Shown: positions 45,500 to 54,953 of the stretch, in pieces
Layout of the letters: each line of letters begins with the position of its first letter
Position numbering within the stretch: position 1 is the first letter of the stretch
Assembly: GCF_900111555.1 (NCBI RefSeq)
Contig: NZ_FOHZ01000004.1
Span: 133,342 to 197,341 of the forward strand
Origin: Marinobacter segnicrescens
Lineage (GTDB): Bacteria > Pseudomonadota > Gammaproteobacteria > Pseudomonadales > Oleiphilaceae
Length of the DNA stretch: 64,000 nt
Direction of reading: 5' to 3'
Program-made: the position numbers and the translations under genes
Notes under the pieces: generated by a model
Told to the model about the DNA's origin: nothing
What the model saw: only the letters and a program-made list of their open reading frames with translations
Databases searched by the model: none

Positions 45500-45515
45500 T
45501 GCGAAGGGTGTGCCA
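45500..45515 (-). promoter_or_regulatory. Sigma-54 promoter of the TPR-methyltransferase gene
   Basis: Minus strand TGGCACACCCTTCGCA gives GG-N10-GC (consensus TGGCAC-N5-TTGCW, one mismatch). It lies 85 bp upstream of the start at 45415. The 15 bases TGGCACACCCTTCGC are identical in the flagellin promoter at 47522-47537. Confidence 0.8.
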
Positions 45516-45540
45516 GTTTTGGTGATTATTCGTCTGAAAC

Positions 45541-45570
45541 GAAAACGGCCGGCATAGGCCGGCCGTTTTC
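45541..45570 (-). terminator. Rho-independent terminator of flagellin 1
   Basis: A perfect 12-bp stem (45542-45553 with 45558-45569) and 4-nt loop, ending in TTTTC on the minus strand, 18 bp after the flagellin stop. Confidence 0.85.
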
Positions 45571-45587
45571 CTGCAGTAGGTTGGCTA

Positions 45588-47426
45588 TTAGCCCTGCAGC
45601 AACTGCAATACCTGCTGCGGTCGGGCATTGGCCTGGGCCAGTACCGACAGGCCGGCGGATTGCAGTACCTGGGTCCGGGCCAGTTCGGCTGTTTCCGCCG
45701 CGAAGTCTGCATCGCGGATACGGCTGTTGGAGGCCGAGAGGTTCTCCGAGGTGGTGCTCAGGTTGGCGATGGTGGACTCAAAGCGATTTTGCACCGCACC
45801 CAGTTCTGCCCGGAAGCCGTTGATCTTGTCGAAAGCGTAGTCGACGGCTACCAGGGCTTCTTCAGCGCCATCACGGTTGGAAATATCGATTTGTCGCATG
45901 GTGACGACATTGTCTTCGGTCGTCGTAATGTCGACAAGATTAGCCGGGTCACCTGTCACGTCATCGAGTATTTGCGGTGACGTTATAGATACCTCGAACG
46001 GCTCGCCAAACTGGGAGGAGAAAATCAGTTCGTCGTTATCGGAGTTGAGGTTGGCTTTAACACCAGTTTCGCCTGACTGGGCATTGATCTTGGCGATGAT
46101 GTCATTCAGTGAAGTGGCTCCTTCGATCGAGATGTCAGTGTCATTTACTGTAGCTGTGAAATCCATTGCGTCGTCAGCGCTTCCCGATTCGAAACGATCG
46201 GTAATACTTGTAGCTGCTTCGACTGAGTCCGGCGCGACTACCGCCACACCCTGAGGCGCTACCTGAAACCCGGAAATTCCAATCGTCGCGCTGCCAGATG
46301 TATTGTTGGTTAGTATGAAGTCGTTATCAGCAACCTGGAAGTCGATATCAGCGAAAAGGTTATCCCGTAATTCTTGCTGAACCGCTGCCGCAATGTCTTC
46401 AGGCGAATTATCTCCCGCTGGCAGTGTGACAGTTAAAGATTGGGTTGTAGTATTGACCGTTGCGTCAAAGGTTATCTCAACACCCGCTTCAAGGTTGCTT
46501 AGGGAATTAATATCTATTCCAAGGTCTGCAGATGAGCCTCCGACTAGACCAGAAGGATTGTTGGTCGCATTGACGGGAGCTGGAGCCGTTTCGTCATAAA
46601 ACGATCCCTGAATATCCAAAGGTTCAGAAGTGTTGTTCTCCCATACAATGGAGTTCCCTTCGACACGAACAGAGATGCCCTCCAGCTCTGCCTGGGCGGC
46701 CAGTTGGGTATTCAGGCTATCAGCAAGGCCATTGATAGGTGCGGGTAAAGCTCCAGAGAAGTCGTTTGCTGTTACCGAAATGGGGACGCCATTAACTGAG
46801 CCCTGGAACCCGACATTTGGCGTTGCGCCGGTAAACGTAAGGCCCGAAAGATCAGATGATTCTTCGCCGGCCGCTACGGGGTATCCGCTAAAGCCTGATG
46901 TGTAAGCCAGAATCCCGCCTAGCATGTTCCCTTTTGCATCCAGGCCTGACACCCCGATGGTTTCACCGGAATTTGCGCCAACCTGGAAAGTTTGGGTACC
47001 TAAAGTCCCATCCAGAACCTTGAGTCCGTTAAAGCTAGTCTGCGCGGCAATTCGGTCAATCTCCGCAATCCGCTGCTGGACCTCCTGGTTGAGTGCCTGG
47101 CGGTCGGAGAGGCTGTTCGTTGCGTTAGCTGACTGGACAGCGAGCTCGCGGATGCGTTGAAGGTTAGCGGTGACTTCGTCCAACGCGCCTTCAGCGGTCT
47201 GGGCGAGGGAAATACCGTCGTTGGCATTTCGTTGGGCCATGTTCAGACCGGTAATCTGGGATTCGAAGCGTGTTGAAATCGCCAGGCCGGCGGCATCGTC
47301 TTTCGCAGAGTTGATCCGCAGACCGGATGACAGCCGTTCCAGCGCGACGTTGGCATCGCCCTGTGACGCATTCAGATTGCGCTGTGCGTTCAGCGACGCA
47401 ATGTTGGTATTGATGATCTGGGGCAT
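45588..47426 (-). CDS. fliC: Flagellin, long form (612 aa)
   Basis: 612 aa filament subunit exported by the flagellar apparatus. The conserved N-terminal D0/D1 region (1-165; [21 protein letters not shown]) and C-terminal region (about 520-612; [22 protein letters not shown]) flank a large variable centre. The centre includes a flagellin IN-type motif ([23 protein letters not shown]). Central DNA (about 46100-46950) is visibly richer in A+T than the ends, as is common in surface-exposed flagellin domains. It has a sigma-54 promoter, not sigma-28. The gene symbol is by family; two flagellin genes exist in this window. Confidence 0.93.
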   Translation of the reverse strand: MPQIINTNIASLNAQRNLNASQGDANVALERLSSGLRINSAKDDAAGLAISTRFESQITGLNMAQRNANDGISLAQTAEGALDEVTANLQRIRELAVQSANATNSLSDRQALNQEVQQRIAEIDRIAAQTSFNGLKVLDGTLGTQTFQVGANSGETIGVSGLDAKGNMLGGILAYTSGFSGYPVAAGEESSDLSGLTFTGATPNVGFQGSVNGVPISVTANDFSGALPAPINGLADSLNTQLAAQAELEGISVRVEGNSIVWENNTSEPLDIQGSFYDETAPAPVNATNNPSGLVGGSSADLGIDINSLSNLEAGVEITFDATVNTTTQSLTVTLPAGDNSPEDIAAAVQQELRDNLFADIDFQVADNDFILTNNTSGSATIGISGFQVAPQGVAVVAPDSVEAATSITDRFESGSADDAMDFTATVNDTDISIEGATSLNDIIAKINAQSGETGVKANLNSDNDELIFSSQFGEPFEVSITSPQILDDVTGDPANLVDITTTEDNVVTMRQIDISNRDGAEEALVAVDYAFDKINGFRAELGAVQNRFESTIANLSTTSENLSASNSRIRDADFAAETAELARTQVLQSAGLSVLAQANARPQQVLQLLQG

Positions 47427-47763
47427 AACCCTTCTCCCTGCTCAGAGATGCCGGACTGTGATCCCGAGAGTGGAAACCGTGCCGGCGCAAATTCGTTGAA
47501 TTGCCGTTTTGCCGGGTATCTAGCGAAGGGTGTGCCAGTTTTATGGATGGAGGCTTAATATATTGTTTATAAGAGAAAAAGTTTGGTCAGGGTGCGAGCG
47601 AGATCGAGGGGTGCGCCAGAATGCTGGCGCCAGGAAGGGAAACGAATTGCCGCTTTTTCAGCCAAGAATCCCGGATGGGATCCTCAGGCATCAACGAATA
47701 GTGAGACGCGAGACCCGGGCACCCACCCGGGATTCCGGATGGGCTTGCAGGCCAGGCATTACC
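47427..47763. other. Intergenic region upstream of flagellin 1
   Basis: Holds the sigma-54 box at 47522-47537, an A+T-rich stretch (47555-47585) that could bind an enhancer or bending protein, and a small GCGCCAG...CTGGCGC hairpin near 47611-47628. No gene is seen. Confidence 0.5.
47522..47537 (-). promoter_or_regulatory. Sigma-54 promoter of flagellin 1
   Basis: Minus strand TGGCACACCCTTCGCT gives GG-N10-GC, with one mismatch to TGGCAC-N5-TTGCW. It lies about 95 bp upstream of ATG 47426. Confidence 0.8.
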
Positions 47764-49230
47764 TCAGAACGGATACTGTCTGGGTGTTCGCTGCACGCTG
47801 ACCCACTGCACCGTTGAGAACTCCTCGATGGCCCAGTCGCCATTGAAGCGTCCCAGTCCCGAGTTCTTCTCGCCACCAAAGGGCAGGGCGGCCTCATCGT
47901 TCACCGGCATGTCATTCACATGGGTCATCCCGGCCCGCACCTGGCGGGCAAAGTTCAGACCGCGTTCCGGGTCGCCGCTGAACACCGCACTGGACAGTCC
48001 GAACTCGGTGCCGTTGGCAAGCTCCAGGGCATGCTGTTCATCCCGGGCCTTCTGGATGCCAGCGATGGGCCCGAAGATCTCTTCGGCGCTCAGTTCCATC
48101 TCGGGTGTGACATCACCGAATACGTGGGGTGAGAGCATCTGCCCGCTGACCTCGCCTTCCAGCAACACCGTGGCCCCTTCCGCCTTCGCGCTTGCAATCT
48201 TGCGCTGCAGACCCTCAAGCTGGGATTGATTGATGATCGGGCCGATGGCGGTTTCAATGTCTGAGGGATCACCGACTTTGAGTGTTTTGACGTGGGCTAC
48301 GAAGGCATCCACGAACTCGTCGTAGCGGCCCTGGTCCACAATGATGCGGTTGATGGCCATGCAGATCTGGCCCTGATGCAGGAACTTGCCGAACACCGCG
48401 GCCTTTGCGGCCTGCTCCACATCAGCATCATCGAGAACAACAAAGGGACTGTTGCCGCCCAGCTCCAGCGCTACCTTCTTTATATGGTCACCGCCGGTGG
48501 CGATCCGACCGATGTTCTTGCCAACGGGCGTAGAGCCAGTAAAGGAAATCAGCGCAGGCACCGGGTGGGCGACGAAGTCATCACCAATCTCGGACCCGGC
48601 ACCCACCACAACACTTAGCACACCCGATGGAAGCCCGGCCTCTTCGAAGACGCGAGCCAGTAGCAGCCCGCCGGTTACCGGCGTATCACTGGCAGGTTTG
48701 ATGACCACTGCGTTACCAAGGGCCAGTGCTGGTGCAACCGAACGCTGGGACAGGTGCAGCGGAAAATTCCAGGGGCTGATAACACCCACCACACCCAACG
48801 GGCGCCGGTAAACCAGATTGTCCTTGCCTGGGATGTCGCTGGCTATGGTGTAACCGTGCGCCCTTGCCGGCATACTTGCCGCTTCCAGGGTAATCGCCCT
48901 GGCGCTGCCCCACTCAATCATCGCTTTCAGCCGGGTGCTGCCGGATTCGCGAATCAGCCAGTCGATGATCTCCTCTTTACGCTCATCGAAGATCGACACG
49001 GCCCGAAGCAGCACGGCTGACCGCTCTGAAGGCCCCCGGTTGGCCCAGTCCTGCTGGGCCGCCTCGGCCTTGCGGTAGGCCTTGTCCAGATCTTCAGAGT
49101 TGGCGAGCCGGATGCTCACCAGTTCCTCTCCGGAGTACGGGTTCATCACCGGGCGCGTGGTTTCACTGCTGCCCTCGCGCCATTCACCGGCCAGCGGTTG
49201 CAGATGAAAATCCTGATACGGGTCAGCCAT
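47764..49230 (-). CDS. NAD(P)-dependent aldehyde dehydrogenase
   Basis: 488 aa, cytosolic, oxidises an aldehyde to its acid. Seen: SPWNFPLHL (150s), [18 protein letters not shown] (Rossmann), general base E256 in ALELGGN and nucleophile C290 in GQIC. Overall it is closest in feel to benzaldehyde/vanillin-type dehydrogenases, but the substrate is not readable. It lies behind an enoyl-CoA hydratase on the same strand, separated by a terminator-like hairpin, so it may be independently expressed. Confidence 0.9.
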   Translation of the reverse strand: MADPYQDFHLQPLAGEWREGSSETTRPVMNPYSGEELVSIRLANSEDLDKAYRKAEAAQQDWANRGPSERSAVLLRAVSIFDERKEEIIDWLIRESGSTRLKAMIEWGSARAITLEAASMPARAHGYTIASDIPGKDNLVYRRPLGVVGVISPWNFPLHLSQRSVAPALALGNAVVIKPASDTPVTGGLLLARVFEEAGLPSGVLSVVVGAGSEIGDDFVAHPVPALISFTGSTPVGKNIGRIATGGDHIKKVALELGGNSPFVVLDDADVEQAAKAAVFGKFLHQGQICMAINRIIVDQGRYDEFVDAFVAHVKTLKVGDPSDIETAIGPIINQSQLEGLQRKIASAKAEGATVLLEGEVSGQMLSPHVFGDVTPEMELSAEEIFGPIAGIQKARDEQHALELANGTEFGLSSAVFSGDPERGLNFARQVRAGMTHVNDMPVNDEAALPFGGEKNSGLGRFNGDWAIEEFSTVQWVSVQRTPRQYPF

Positions 49231-49344
49231 TGCACACCTTCCTTCATGTTGAGTCTGAAAGTGTCAGTGTAGCCGGTGGAGACGCTGATTTTGGGTTGAA
49301 TAGGGGGAATTACTGCGGGGCTGATCTGGGGTGTCTGTCCCGGA

Positions 49345-49370
49345 GAAAAGGGGGCGAGAGGGCGCCCCCT
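49345..49370 (-). terminator. Terminator after the second enoyl-CoA hydratase
   Basis: A perfect 8-bp stem AGGGGGCG/CGCCCCCT (49349-49356, 49363-49370) followed on the minus strand by TTTTCTCC, 11 bp after the hydratase stop. Confidence 0.7.
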
Positions 49371-49380
49371 GAGGAGCACC

Positions 49381-50163
49381 TTAGCTGTCTGTCCATTCCG
49401 GCTTGCGCTTCTCCAGAAATGCACAGATACCTTCCCGCGCATCATCTGCCTGCAGGTTGTCCGCCATGATCTGAGCGGTATAGTCATAAGCCTCAGCCAG
49501 TGGCATCTCCAGTTGCTGATAAAATGCACCCTTACCGATCTTCAGCGTGTGTCCGGATTTTCCGGCAATCGTGCGGGCCATGGTGTATACCGTTTCATCC
49601 AGCATCGATTCATCAACAACCCTGTTGATCAGCCCGATCTGTTCCGCGCGGGCAGCACTGATCATTTCACCGGTGAGCAGCATCTCCATAGCGTGCTTTC
49701 GGGACACATTGCGCGACAGGGCCACCATGGGCGTTGAACAGAACAACCCGATATTCACCCCCGGTGTGGCAAAACGGGCTGAATCCGCCGCAACCGCCAG
49801 GTCACAGCTGGCCACCAACTGACACCCGGCCGCCGTTGCCACGCCAGCCACCCGGGCAATCACTGGCTTTGGCAGATTCACAACCTGTTGCATCACTTTG
49901 CTGCACTTATCAAAAAGCGCTAACTGGAATTCATAGCTATCAAGCTGGTCGCGGATTTCTTTAAGGTTGTGCCCTGCGCAAAACACATTACCCGCAGCCC
50001 CAAGCACCACTACCCGTGTAGTGTCGTCTGTTGCAATATCCGTGAGGGCCTCCGACAGGGCATCAAGCATGGCCATGGAAAGGCTGTTGCGCTGGTCGGG
50101 CTCATTCAGTGTGAGCGTGGTAATCCCGTTATTGTCGGTATCTCGTGTCAACAGTTTGGTCAT
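49381..50163 (-). CDS. Enoyl-CoA hydratase/isomerase family protein 2
   Basis: 260 aa crotonase fold, resembling the ECHDC3-like group. CoA/oxyanion segments: FCAGHNLKEI and VAGVATAAGCQLVASCDLAVA. The usual active-site acid region reads GLFCSTPMV, so the second hydratase Glu seems to be absent. That would favour an isomerase, hydrolase-like or accessory role over true hydration. Ends FLEKRKPEWTDS. Only distantly like the hydratase at 29294. Neighbour of the aldehyde dehydrogenase. Confidence 0.85.
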   Translation of the reverse strand: MTKLLTRDTDNNGITTLTLNEPDQRNSLSMAMLDALSEALTDIATDDTTRVVVLGAAGNVFCAGHNLKEIRDQLDSYEFQLALFDKCSKVMQQVVNLPKPVIARVAGVATAAGCQLVASCDLAVAADSARFATPGVNIGLFCSTPMVALSRNVSRKHAMEMLLTGEMISAARAEQIGLINRVVDESMLDETVYTMARTIAGKSGHTLKIGKGAFYQQLEMPLAEAYDYTAQIMADNLQADDAREGICAFLEKRKPEWTDS

Positions 50164-50587
50164 TACTGATCACCTCATTTTTGTTAGGTCGGGGCTATTT
50201 TCAGGTGATCAGTATCGGCCACGGGGGGCCTGCTGTCGAAGGGTACCTACTCGGTGCCCCCATCCTTCGACGAACTCAGGATGAGCGATGGAACGTGGCT
50301 GACCCCGGTCCCAATTGTTCCGATGAAATGCAGTGGCGCTGCGGTCAGGGCGGGTTTTCTTTGGAGAGTGTCTGTCCCAGTCGTCCCTGTGGGCCGGGCC
50401 TCACCTGAATGCCCGGACTGACGGCTGAGTGGGCTTTTACATTCCTTTACAAAATCCACGAAATTTTTTCTAAAGGAACCTGGTGAAGCGCCGTTAAGCA
50501 TTGCAACAGGGCGGCGCTCCCAACCAGATGAGAACGGGCGCCAGACCTTTTCCATGAAATAACGACATCTGTCGAAGGAGAAGCATA
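50164..50587. other. Intergenic region upstream of flagellin 2
   Basis: 424 bp. Contains fragments of the 26-bp repeat family (50234-50243 and about 50260-50291), a short piece of the ATCCACGAAAT element (near 50455), and the sigma-28 promoter at 50471-50497. No gene is seen. Confidence 0.5.
50471..50497 (+). promoter_or_regulatory. Sigma-28 (FliA) promoter of flagellin 2
   Basis: TAAAGGAA-N11-GCCGTTAA, against TAAAGTTT-N11-GCCGATAA. The 11-nt spacer is exact. It lies about 90 bp upstream of ATG 50588. Confidence 0.75.
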
Positions 50588-51982
50588 ATGGCTCTCGGTA
50601 TTAACACTAACGTTGCGTCACTGTCTGCTCAGAACCAATTGAGCAATTCCCAAAAGCTGAACGATCAAGCTCTTGAACGTTTGTCATCGGGGCTGCGGAT
50701 CAATTCTGCAAAAGACGATGCCGCTGGCCTGGCGATCTCAACCCGTTTCAGTGCCCAGATCTCGGGTCTGAATGTTGCTCAAAGAAACGCTAACGATGGC
50801 ATTTCTTACGCTCAGACAGCGGAAGGTGCGCTTGGCGAAATTACAAACGCTCTTCAGCGAATCCGTGACCTCTCCGTTCAATCAGTAAACTCTACTAACA
50901 GTAGTTCTGATCGCGCGGCCCTTGACCAGGAAGTGACCGCTCTAAAAGATGAGGTTGAACGAATTTCCCAGAGTACTCAGTTCAACGGTCAGAACATTCT
51001 GGATGGTACCCTTGCAGATCTGACGTTTCAGGTTGGGGCAAACGAAGGTCAGGTCATCAAAGTGTCTGGTGTTGACTCACGAACATCACAGCTGGGTGCA
51101 TCAGTCGCGACTGGCACTGCGGTAAAAGATTTTTCGAATACAGCTGACGGCACTGGCGATTTGACTATTGACGGCGGTAATGGTGAAGGAGCCATTGCTG
51201 TAGACGTGAATGGTCTTACCAGTCTAGACCAAGTTGTCGATGCTATTAATGCGAAGACAGAAAAAACTGGTGTCACTGCACAGCGGGAAGCGGAGGTAAG
51301 TCAGAAATTTACAATTACCGATGCCACTGCCGCCGCGACGATTAAGGTTAATGGCACTGAGATCGATTTGGTTAGCGGTGATGACGAGAATGACATCGCA
51401 GAAAAGATTAACGCTGCTGGGGCTGGCGTGACCGCAGAGGTTTCTGCGACCAATGAAATCACTATTACCTCTCAGGATACAAAGTTCACTCTGACAGACG
51501 CAGATGCTGATGGGGCGGGCTCGGGTACTGCCTTCATTTTCGGTTCTGCTAATCAATCAGGAACATACGAGTCAGGTATTAAGCTTACCGGTGCCGTGGA
51601 TAACACTATCGCAGTAGCGGGGGATGCCACCGCAGCTTATGGCCTTAATACCTTAACTACGAGCCAGAGTAAGTTGTCCACACTTTCCGTTGCCGATCCG
51701 ACCTCTGCGGCGAGTGCAATTACTACAGTTGATTTCGCCCTGGATCAGGTGAACAGTCTCCGGGCAGAGTTGGGTGCGGTGCAGAACCGTTTCGAATCCA
51801 CAATTTCGAATATCGCTTCAACCTCAGAAAACCTGAGCGCAGCCAACAGCCGAATTCTGGACGCCGACTTCGCCGCAGAAACCGCGAAGCTCTCCAAGTC
51901 CCAGGTACTGCAACAGGCCGGTATCTCCGTCCTGGCCCAGGCCAACGCCCGGCCGCAGCAGGTTCTGTCCCTCCTGCAGTAA
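50588..51982 (+). CDS. fliC: Flagellin, shorter form (464 aa)
   Basis: 464 aa. Conserved D0/D1 ends ([21 protein letters not shown] at the start; [22 protein letters not shown] at the end). The middle part (about 185-345) has flagellin IN-type motifs, for example SLDQVVDAINAKTEKTGVTAQ and a second around DDENDIAEKINAAGAGVTAEV. The centre is A+T-richer and uses codons unlike nearby genes. GAAGGAG precedes the ATG. It is driven by sigma-28 and followed by a terminator, then flaG. Confidence 0.93.
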   Translation: MALGINTNVASLSAQNQLSNSQKLNDQALERLSSGLRINSAKDDAAGLAISTRFSAQISGLNVAQRNANDGISYAQTAEGALGEITNALQRIRDLSVQSVNSTNSSSDRAALDQEVTALKDEVERISQSTQFNGQNILDGTLADLTFQVGANEGQVIKVSGVDSRTSQLGASVATGTAVKDFSNTADGTGDLTIDGGNGEGAIAVDVNGLTSLDQVVDAINAKTEKTGVTAQREAEVSQKFTITDATAAATIKVNGTEIDLVSGDDENDIAEKINAAGAGVTAEVSATNEITITSQDTKFTLTDADADGAGSGTAFIFGSANQSGTYESGIKLTGAVDNTIAVAGDATAAYGLNTLTTSQSKLSTLSVADPTSAASAITTVDFALDQVNSLRAELGAVQNRFESTISNIASTSENLSAANSRILDADFAAETAKLSKSQVLQQAGISVLAQANARPQQVLSLLQ

Positions 51983-51997
51983 GGGGCTGACGGTAAC

Positions 51998-52023
51998 AGC
52001 CGGAACCTTCGGGTTCCGGCTTT
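51998..52023 (+). terminator. Terminator between flagellin 2 and flaG
   Basis: A 10-bp stem AGCCGGAACC-TTCG-GGTTCCGGCT with a short T run. It probably lowers flaG expression relative to flagellin. Confidence 0.75.
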
Positions 52024-52052
52024 CCGCCGTTTGAGGATAGCGAGGTAAAGCT

Positions 52053-52490
52053 ATGAATGACGTTAACCTGAGCAACCCGAACCTGAAGCTGGTGCGCGCC
52101 AGCGACCAGGCACCGGTGAAGGCACTGTCGTCATCTCAGGCCGAAGGCAGGAATGCCTCCGACCTGGCATCGTCATCCGCAGGCCGTACGGCGCAAGCCC
52201 GCTCCGCCGAGCAGTCCAGTGAGCCTTCCAGGGCCGAAAGGCTTCAGGATCGCAATGAGGATCAGCAAGAGCAACTGGGTGAGGCCGTTACCCAGCTGAA
52301 TGACTTCGTACAGAACGTTCAGCGGGACCTGCAGTTCGAGGTGGATAATGACGCTGGTCAGACCATCGTGAAGGTGGTGGATCAGGAGACCAAGGAGGTT
52401 ATCCGCCAGATTCCGGATGAGGTTGCCATGAGGTTGGCAGAGAACTTGCAGCAGAACGAACCGCTGACGTTGTTAAACATCAAGGTGTAG
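52053..52490 (+). CDS. flaG: FlaG family flagellar protein
   Basis: 145 aa. A disordered N-terminus rich in Ser/Ala/Gln (1-75) and a conserved C-terminal FlaG domain (LQFEVDNDAGQTIVKVVDQETKEVIRQIPDE). FlaG is found between flagellin and fliD in polar-flagellated bacteria and affects filament length. Same order here. Confidence 0.9.
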   Translation: MNDVNLSNPNLKLVRASDQAPVKALSSSQAEGRNASDLASSSAGRTAQARSAEQSSEPSRAERLQDRNEDQQEQLGEAVTQLNDFVQNVQRDLQFEVDNDAGQTIVKVVDQETKEVIRQIPDEVAMRLAENLQQNEPLTLLNIKV

Positions 52491-52614
52491 AAGCTTGCCG
52501 CTTTTGGCCTGATGCTAGCAACGGTTATCCAGCACCGCCGCACCTGAGAGGGTCCGGCGGTGTTCTGCGTTCTGAGTGATTGCGGTGGAGCGACCCTTCG
52601 ACAGTCTCAGGGTG

Positions 52615-52760
52615 GACGGAAAGAAAAACTGAAAAGACAAAAAGTTACTGGCCACTAAATCCACGAAATCCACGAAAATTAAAGAATAGGTTTTGTGGAT
52701 TTCGTGGATTTAGTGGCAAAAGTCCTTTTTTTCTGTGTTCTTCCGTGGTTTTCGTGGATA
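52615..52760. repeat. Long inverted-repeat element, copy 1
   Basis: Arms at 52651-52678 and 52691-52717 are near-perfect inverted complements built of GCCACTAAATCCACGAAAT units. Both flanks (AGAAAAACTGAAAAGACAA on the left, TGTGTTCTTCCGTGG on the right) also recur in copy 2 at 55385-55545. Confidence 0.85.
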
Positions 52761-52816
52761 AAAAAGATCTTGTTACACGCTGTTACAAATCGGCATAGGG
52801 ATTTAGCGAAAAGAGG

Positions 52817-52843
52817 CAAAGTTTTGCCGCCCGCTGCCGATAA
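52817..52843 (+). promoter_or_regulatory. Sigma-28 (FliA) promoter of fliD-fliS
   Basis: CAAAGTTT-N11-GCCGATAA is a near-perfect FliA promoter: the -10 is exact, the spacer is exact and one base of the -35 differs. It lies 42 bp before ATG 52886. Confidence 0.88.
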
Positions 52844-52885
52844 ACTGAACAGTAGCGAATTGAGCCCCCTTGAGGAGGCATGGTT

Positions 52886-54871
52886 ATGGCAATTTCATCA
52901 TTAGGCGTCGGTTCCGGAGTTCTCACTTCGGACCTGGTCGATCAGCTGGTTGCCGCGGAGCGCAAGCCCACGGAAACCCGGCTGACCCAGAAGACGCAGC
53001 AGACGGAAGCGCTGCTTTCAGCCTATGGCAAGCTCCGCAGTGCCGTGACGGAGCTGCGCCTGCCCATGCGTCAGTTGAGCTCGCCGGATAACCTGAAGGC
53101 GTTTTCTGCCTCCTCCAGCAATGACGATATCGGAGTGTCGGTGGACGCCACCAAGGCCAGCCGGGGCACCTACAGTGTTGAAGTGACCAGTCTGGCTTCG
53201 GCTCAGGCACTGGCTTCCCAAACGGTATTCGCCGACCGCGACGCGACCAGTGTGGGGCAGGGCGAGCTGCAATTGTCTGTGGGTGACAAGATCACCAACA
53301 TTACCATCGACAGCAGCAATGACACCTTGCAGGGCCTGGCCAACGCCATTAATGAATCCGATGCCGGTGTCTCTGCCGGTGTGATTGATACCGGTTCAGG
53401 GTACCAGCTGGTATTGTCCGCCGATGAAACGGGCACCGCCAATGCGGTCAGCATCTCGGTAACGGGCGATACCGGTGGTACCGACACCGATAATGAAGGC
53501 CTTTCCCGCTTTGCCTTTAATACGGGCATGGACGCGGATGCGGGTCTTCAGGAAACCATCGCAGCCAGCGATGCGGTAATGAAGGTTAACGGTGTTGAAG
53601 TCACACGCTCCACCAATACTTTCGAAAATGTTATCGATGGCCTGACCTTTGATATCAAGGCCGAGGGTACGTCCACCATTAAGGTGTCCCAGGATCTGGG
53701 GGCAGTGGCTGACCGGGTTCAGGGCTTTGTGGACAAGTTCAATGGCCTGCAGTCGACCATTGACAGCCTTGCCGGGTTTAACGCCGAAGCCGGGGTCGGC
53801 AGTCTGCTAACCGGCGATTCTACGGTTCGAGGCGTCCAGAATCAGTTGCGAAGCATTCTCACCAGGGTGGTTCCCGGCATGGAGAACGCCAGTGTGCGGA
53901 GCCTGGCGGATGTGGGTATCACCACGGACTGGGAGACCGGTGGTCTGGAATTTGACCGGGCGAAGTTTGAAGAGCAGCTCAAGGCCAACCCGGACGACGT
54001 CACCGCGCTGTTTGCGGAGCAGGGCAGAACCACCGACAGCCAGGTAGAGTTTGTGCGCAGCGGCCTGGATACCCAGCCTGGCAGTTACGACATTAATGTG
54101 ACCCAGGCGGCCACCCGTGGGCAGCTTGTAGGCGGCTCCGCCCTCGGTACCAGTTTCAATATTACAGACACCAACGATGAGCTAGCCCTGACGGTCAACG
54201 ACGACATCACCGTTAACCTGGCCTTGACCCAGGGTACATACGCTGACCAGCAAAGCATGCTGGACGAGATTCAGGCTCAGCTGGATGCCAACAATGCCCT
54301 GAATGCCGCCGGCACGTCGGTGCAGGTCGGTGTGGATGGCGCGGGCCAGCTGACATTTACCTCCTCCCAGTATGGCAGCGAGTCCAGTGTGGCTCTGTCG
54401 TCGGCGGAGGATGGAGCCACGTTCGGACTGGACACCAATACCAGTACCGCTGGCGTGGACGTCGCTGGCACCATTGACGGCCGCGCAGCAGAAGGCGATG
54501 GTCAGGTCCTTTACCTGGGCAGCGGTAACGGCGGTGCTTCTGGTCTCCAGGTTCGGATTCTGGGTGACCAGACCGGTAGCCGTGGTTCCATCACCTTTGT
54601 GGAGGGCGTCGGCGAACGTACCGTCGATATGGTCACCAGCATGGTGGGCGCTGGTGGTGCTATCGAGTCCCGTACCGACAGCCTGAACCGGGAGCTGGAG
54701 CAGATCCAGGACAGCCAGGTCCGCCTGGAAGAACGAATTGCGGCCTACCGGGAACGGCTGGTCAGTCAGTTCAGCGCAGCGGACTCGCTTATTGCCCAGC
54801 TCAACAGCACCCGGGACTATGTCAGCCAGCAGCTGGCCGCCCTGGCGCCCAATAACAACCGCGATAACTGA
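52886..54871 (+). CDS. fliD: Flagellar filament cap protein FliD
   Basis: 661 aa. The N-terminal FliD_N domain (SSLGVGSGVLTSDLVDQLVAAERKPTETRL) and C-terminal FliD_C helices (SRTDSLNRELEQIQDSQVRLEERIAAYRERLVSQFSAADSLIAQLNSTRDYVSQQL) are standard. The middle has flagellin IN-type motifs. It caps the filament and folds incoming flagellin. ATG 52886 lies 7 nt after AGGAGG; the ATG at 52880 is too close to that site. Longer than E. coli FliD (468 aa), as seen in polar flagella. Confidence 0.93.
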   Translation: MAISSLGVGSGVLTSDLVDQLVAAERKPTETRLTQKTQQTEALLSAYGKLRSAVTELRLPMRQLSSPDNLKAFSASSSNDDIGVSVDATKASRGTYSVEVTSLASAQALASQTVFADRDATSVGQGELQLSVGDKITNITIDSSNDTLQGLANAINESDAGVSAGVIDTGSGYQLVLSADETGTANAVSISVTGDTGGTDTDNEGLSRFAFNTGMDADAGLQETIAASDAVMKVNGVEVTRSTNTFENVIDGLTFDIKAEGTSTIKVSQDLGAVADRVQGFVDKFNGLQSTIDSLAGFNAEAGVGSLLTGDSTVRGVQNQLRSILTRVVPGMENASVRSLADVGITTDWETGGLEFDRAKFEEQLKANPDDVTALFAEQGRTTDSQVEFVRSGLDTQPGSYDINVTQAATRGQLVGGSALGTSFNITDTNDELALTVNDDITVNLALTQGTYADQQSMLDEIQAQLDANNALNAAGTSVQVGVDGAGQLTFTSSQYGSESSVALSSAEDGATFGLDTNTSTAGVDVAGTIDGRAAEGDGQVLYLGSGNGGASGLQVRILGDQTGSRGSITFVEGVGERTVDMVTSMVGAGGAIESRTDSLNRELEQIQDSQVRLEERIAAYRERLVSQFSAADSLIAQLNSTRDYVSQQLAALAPNNNRDN

Positions 54872-54953
54872 TCGCCGTTGACATGAATTCGCCATACCGA
54901 GGTTTGGCAGCCAACAAGGCATAACCGGAAAGCCGGTAACAAAGAGGTAGATT

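Larger units (their letters stand above)
52491..52885. other. Intergenic region between flaG and fliD
   Basis: 395 bp with a diverged 26-bp repeat copy (52594-52619), the long inverted-repeat element (52615-52760) and a sigma-28 promoter (52817-52843). No gene. Confidence 0.6.

Noticed and set aside
52580..52798. Short open frames inside the long inverted repeat
   Set aside because: They are read through repeat units and their shared peptides reflect only the repeat; no ribosome site.
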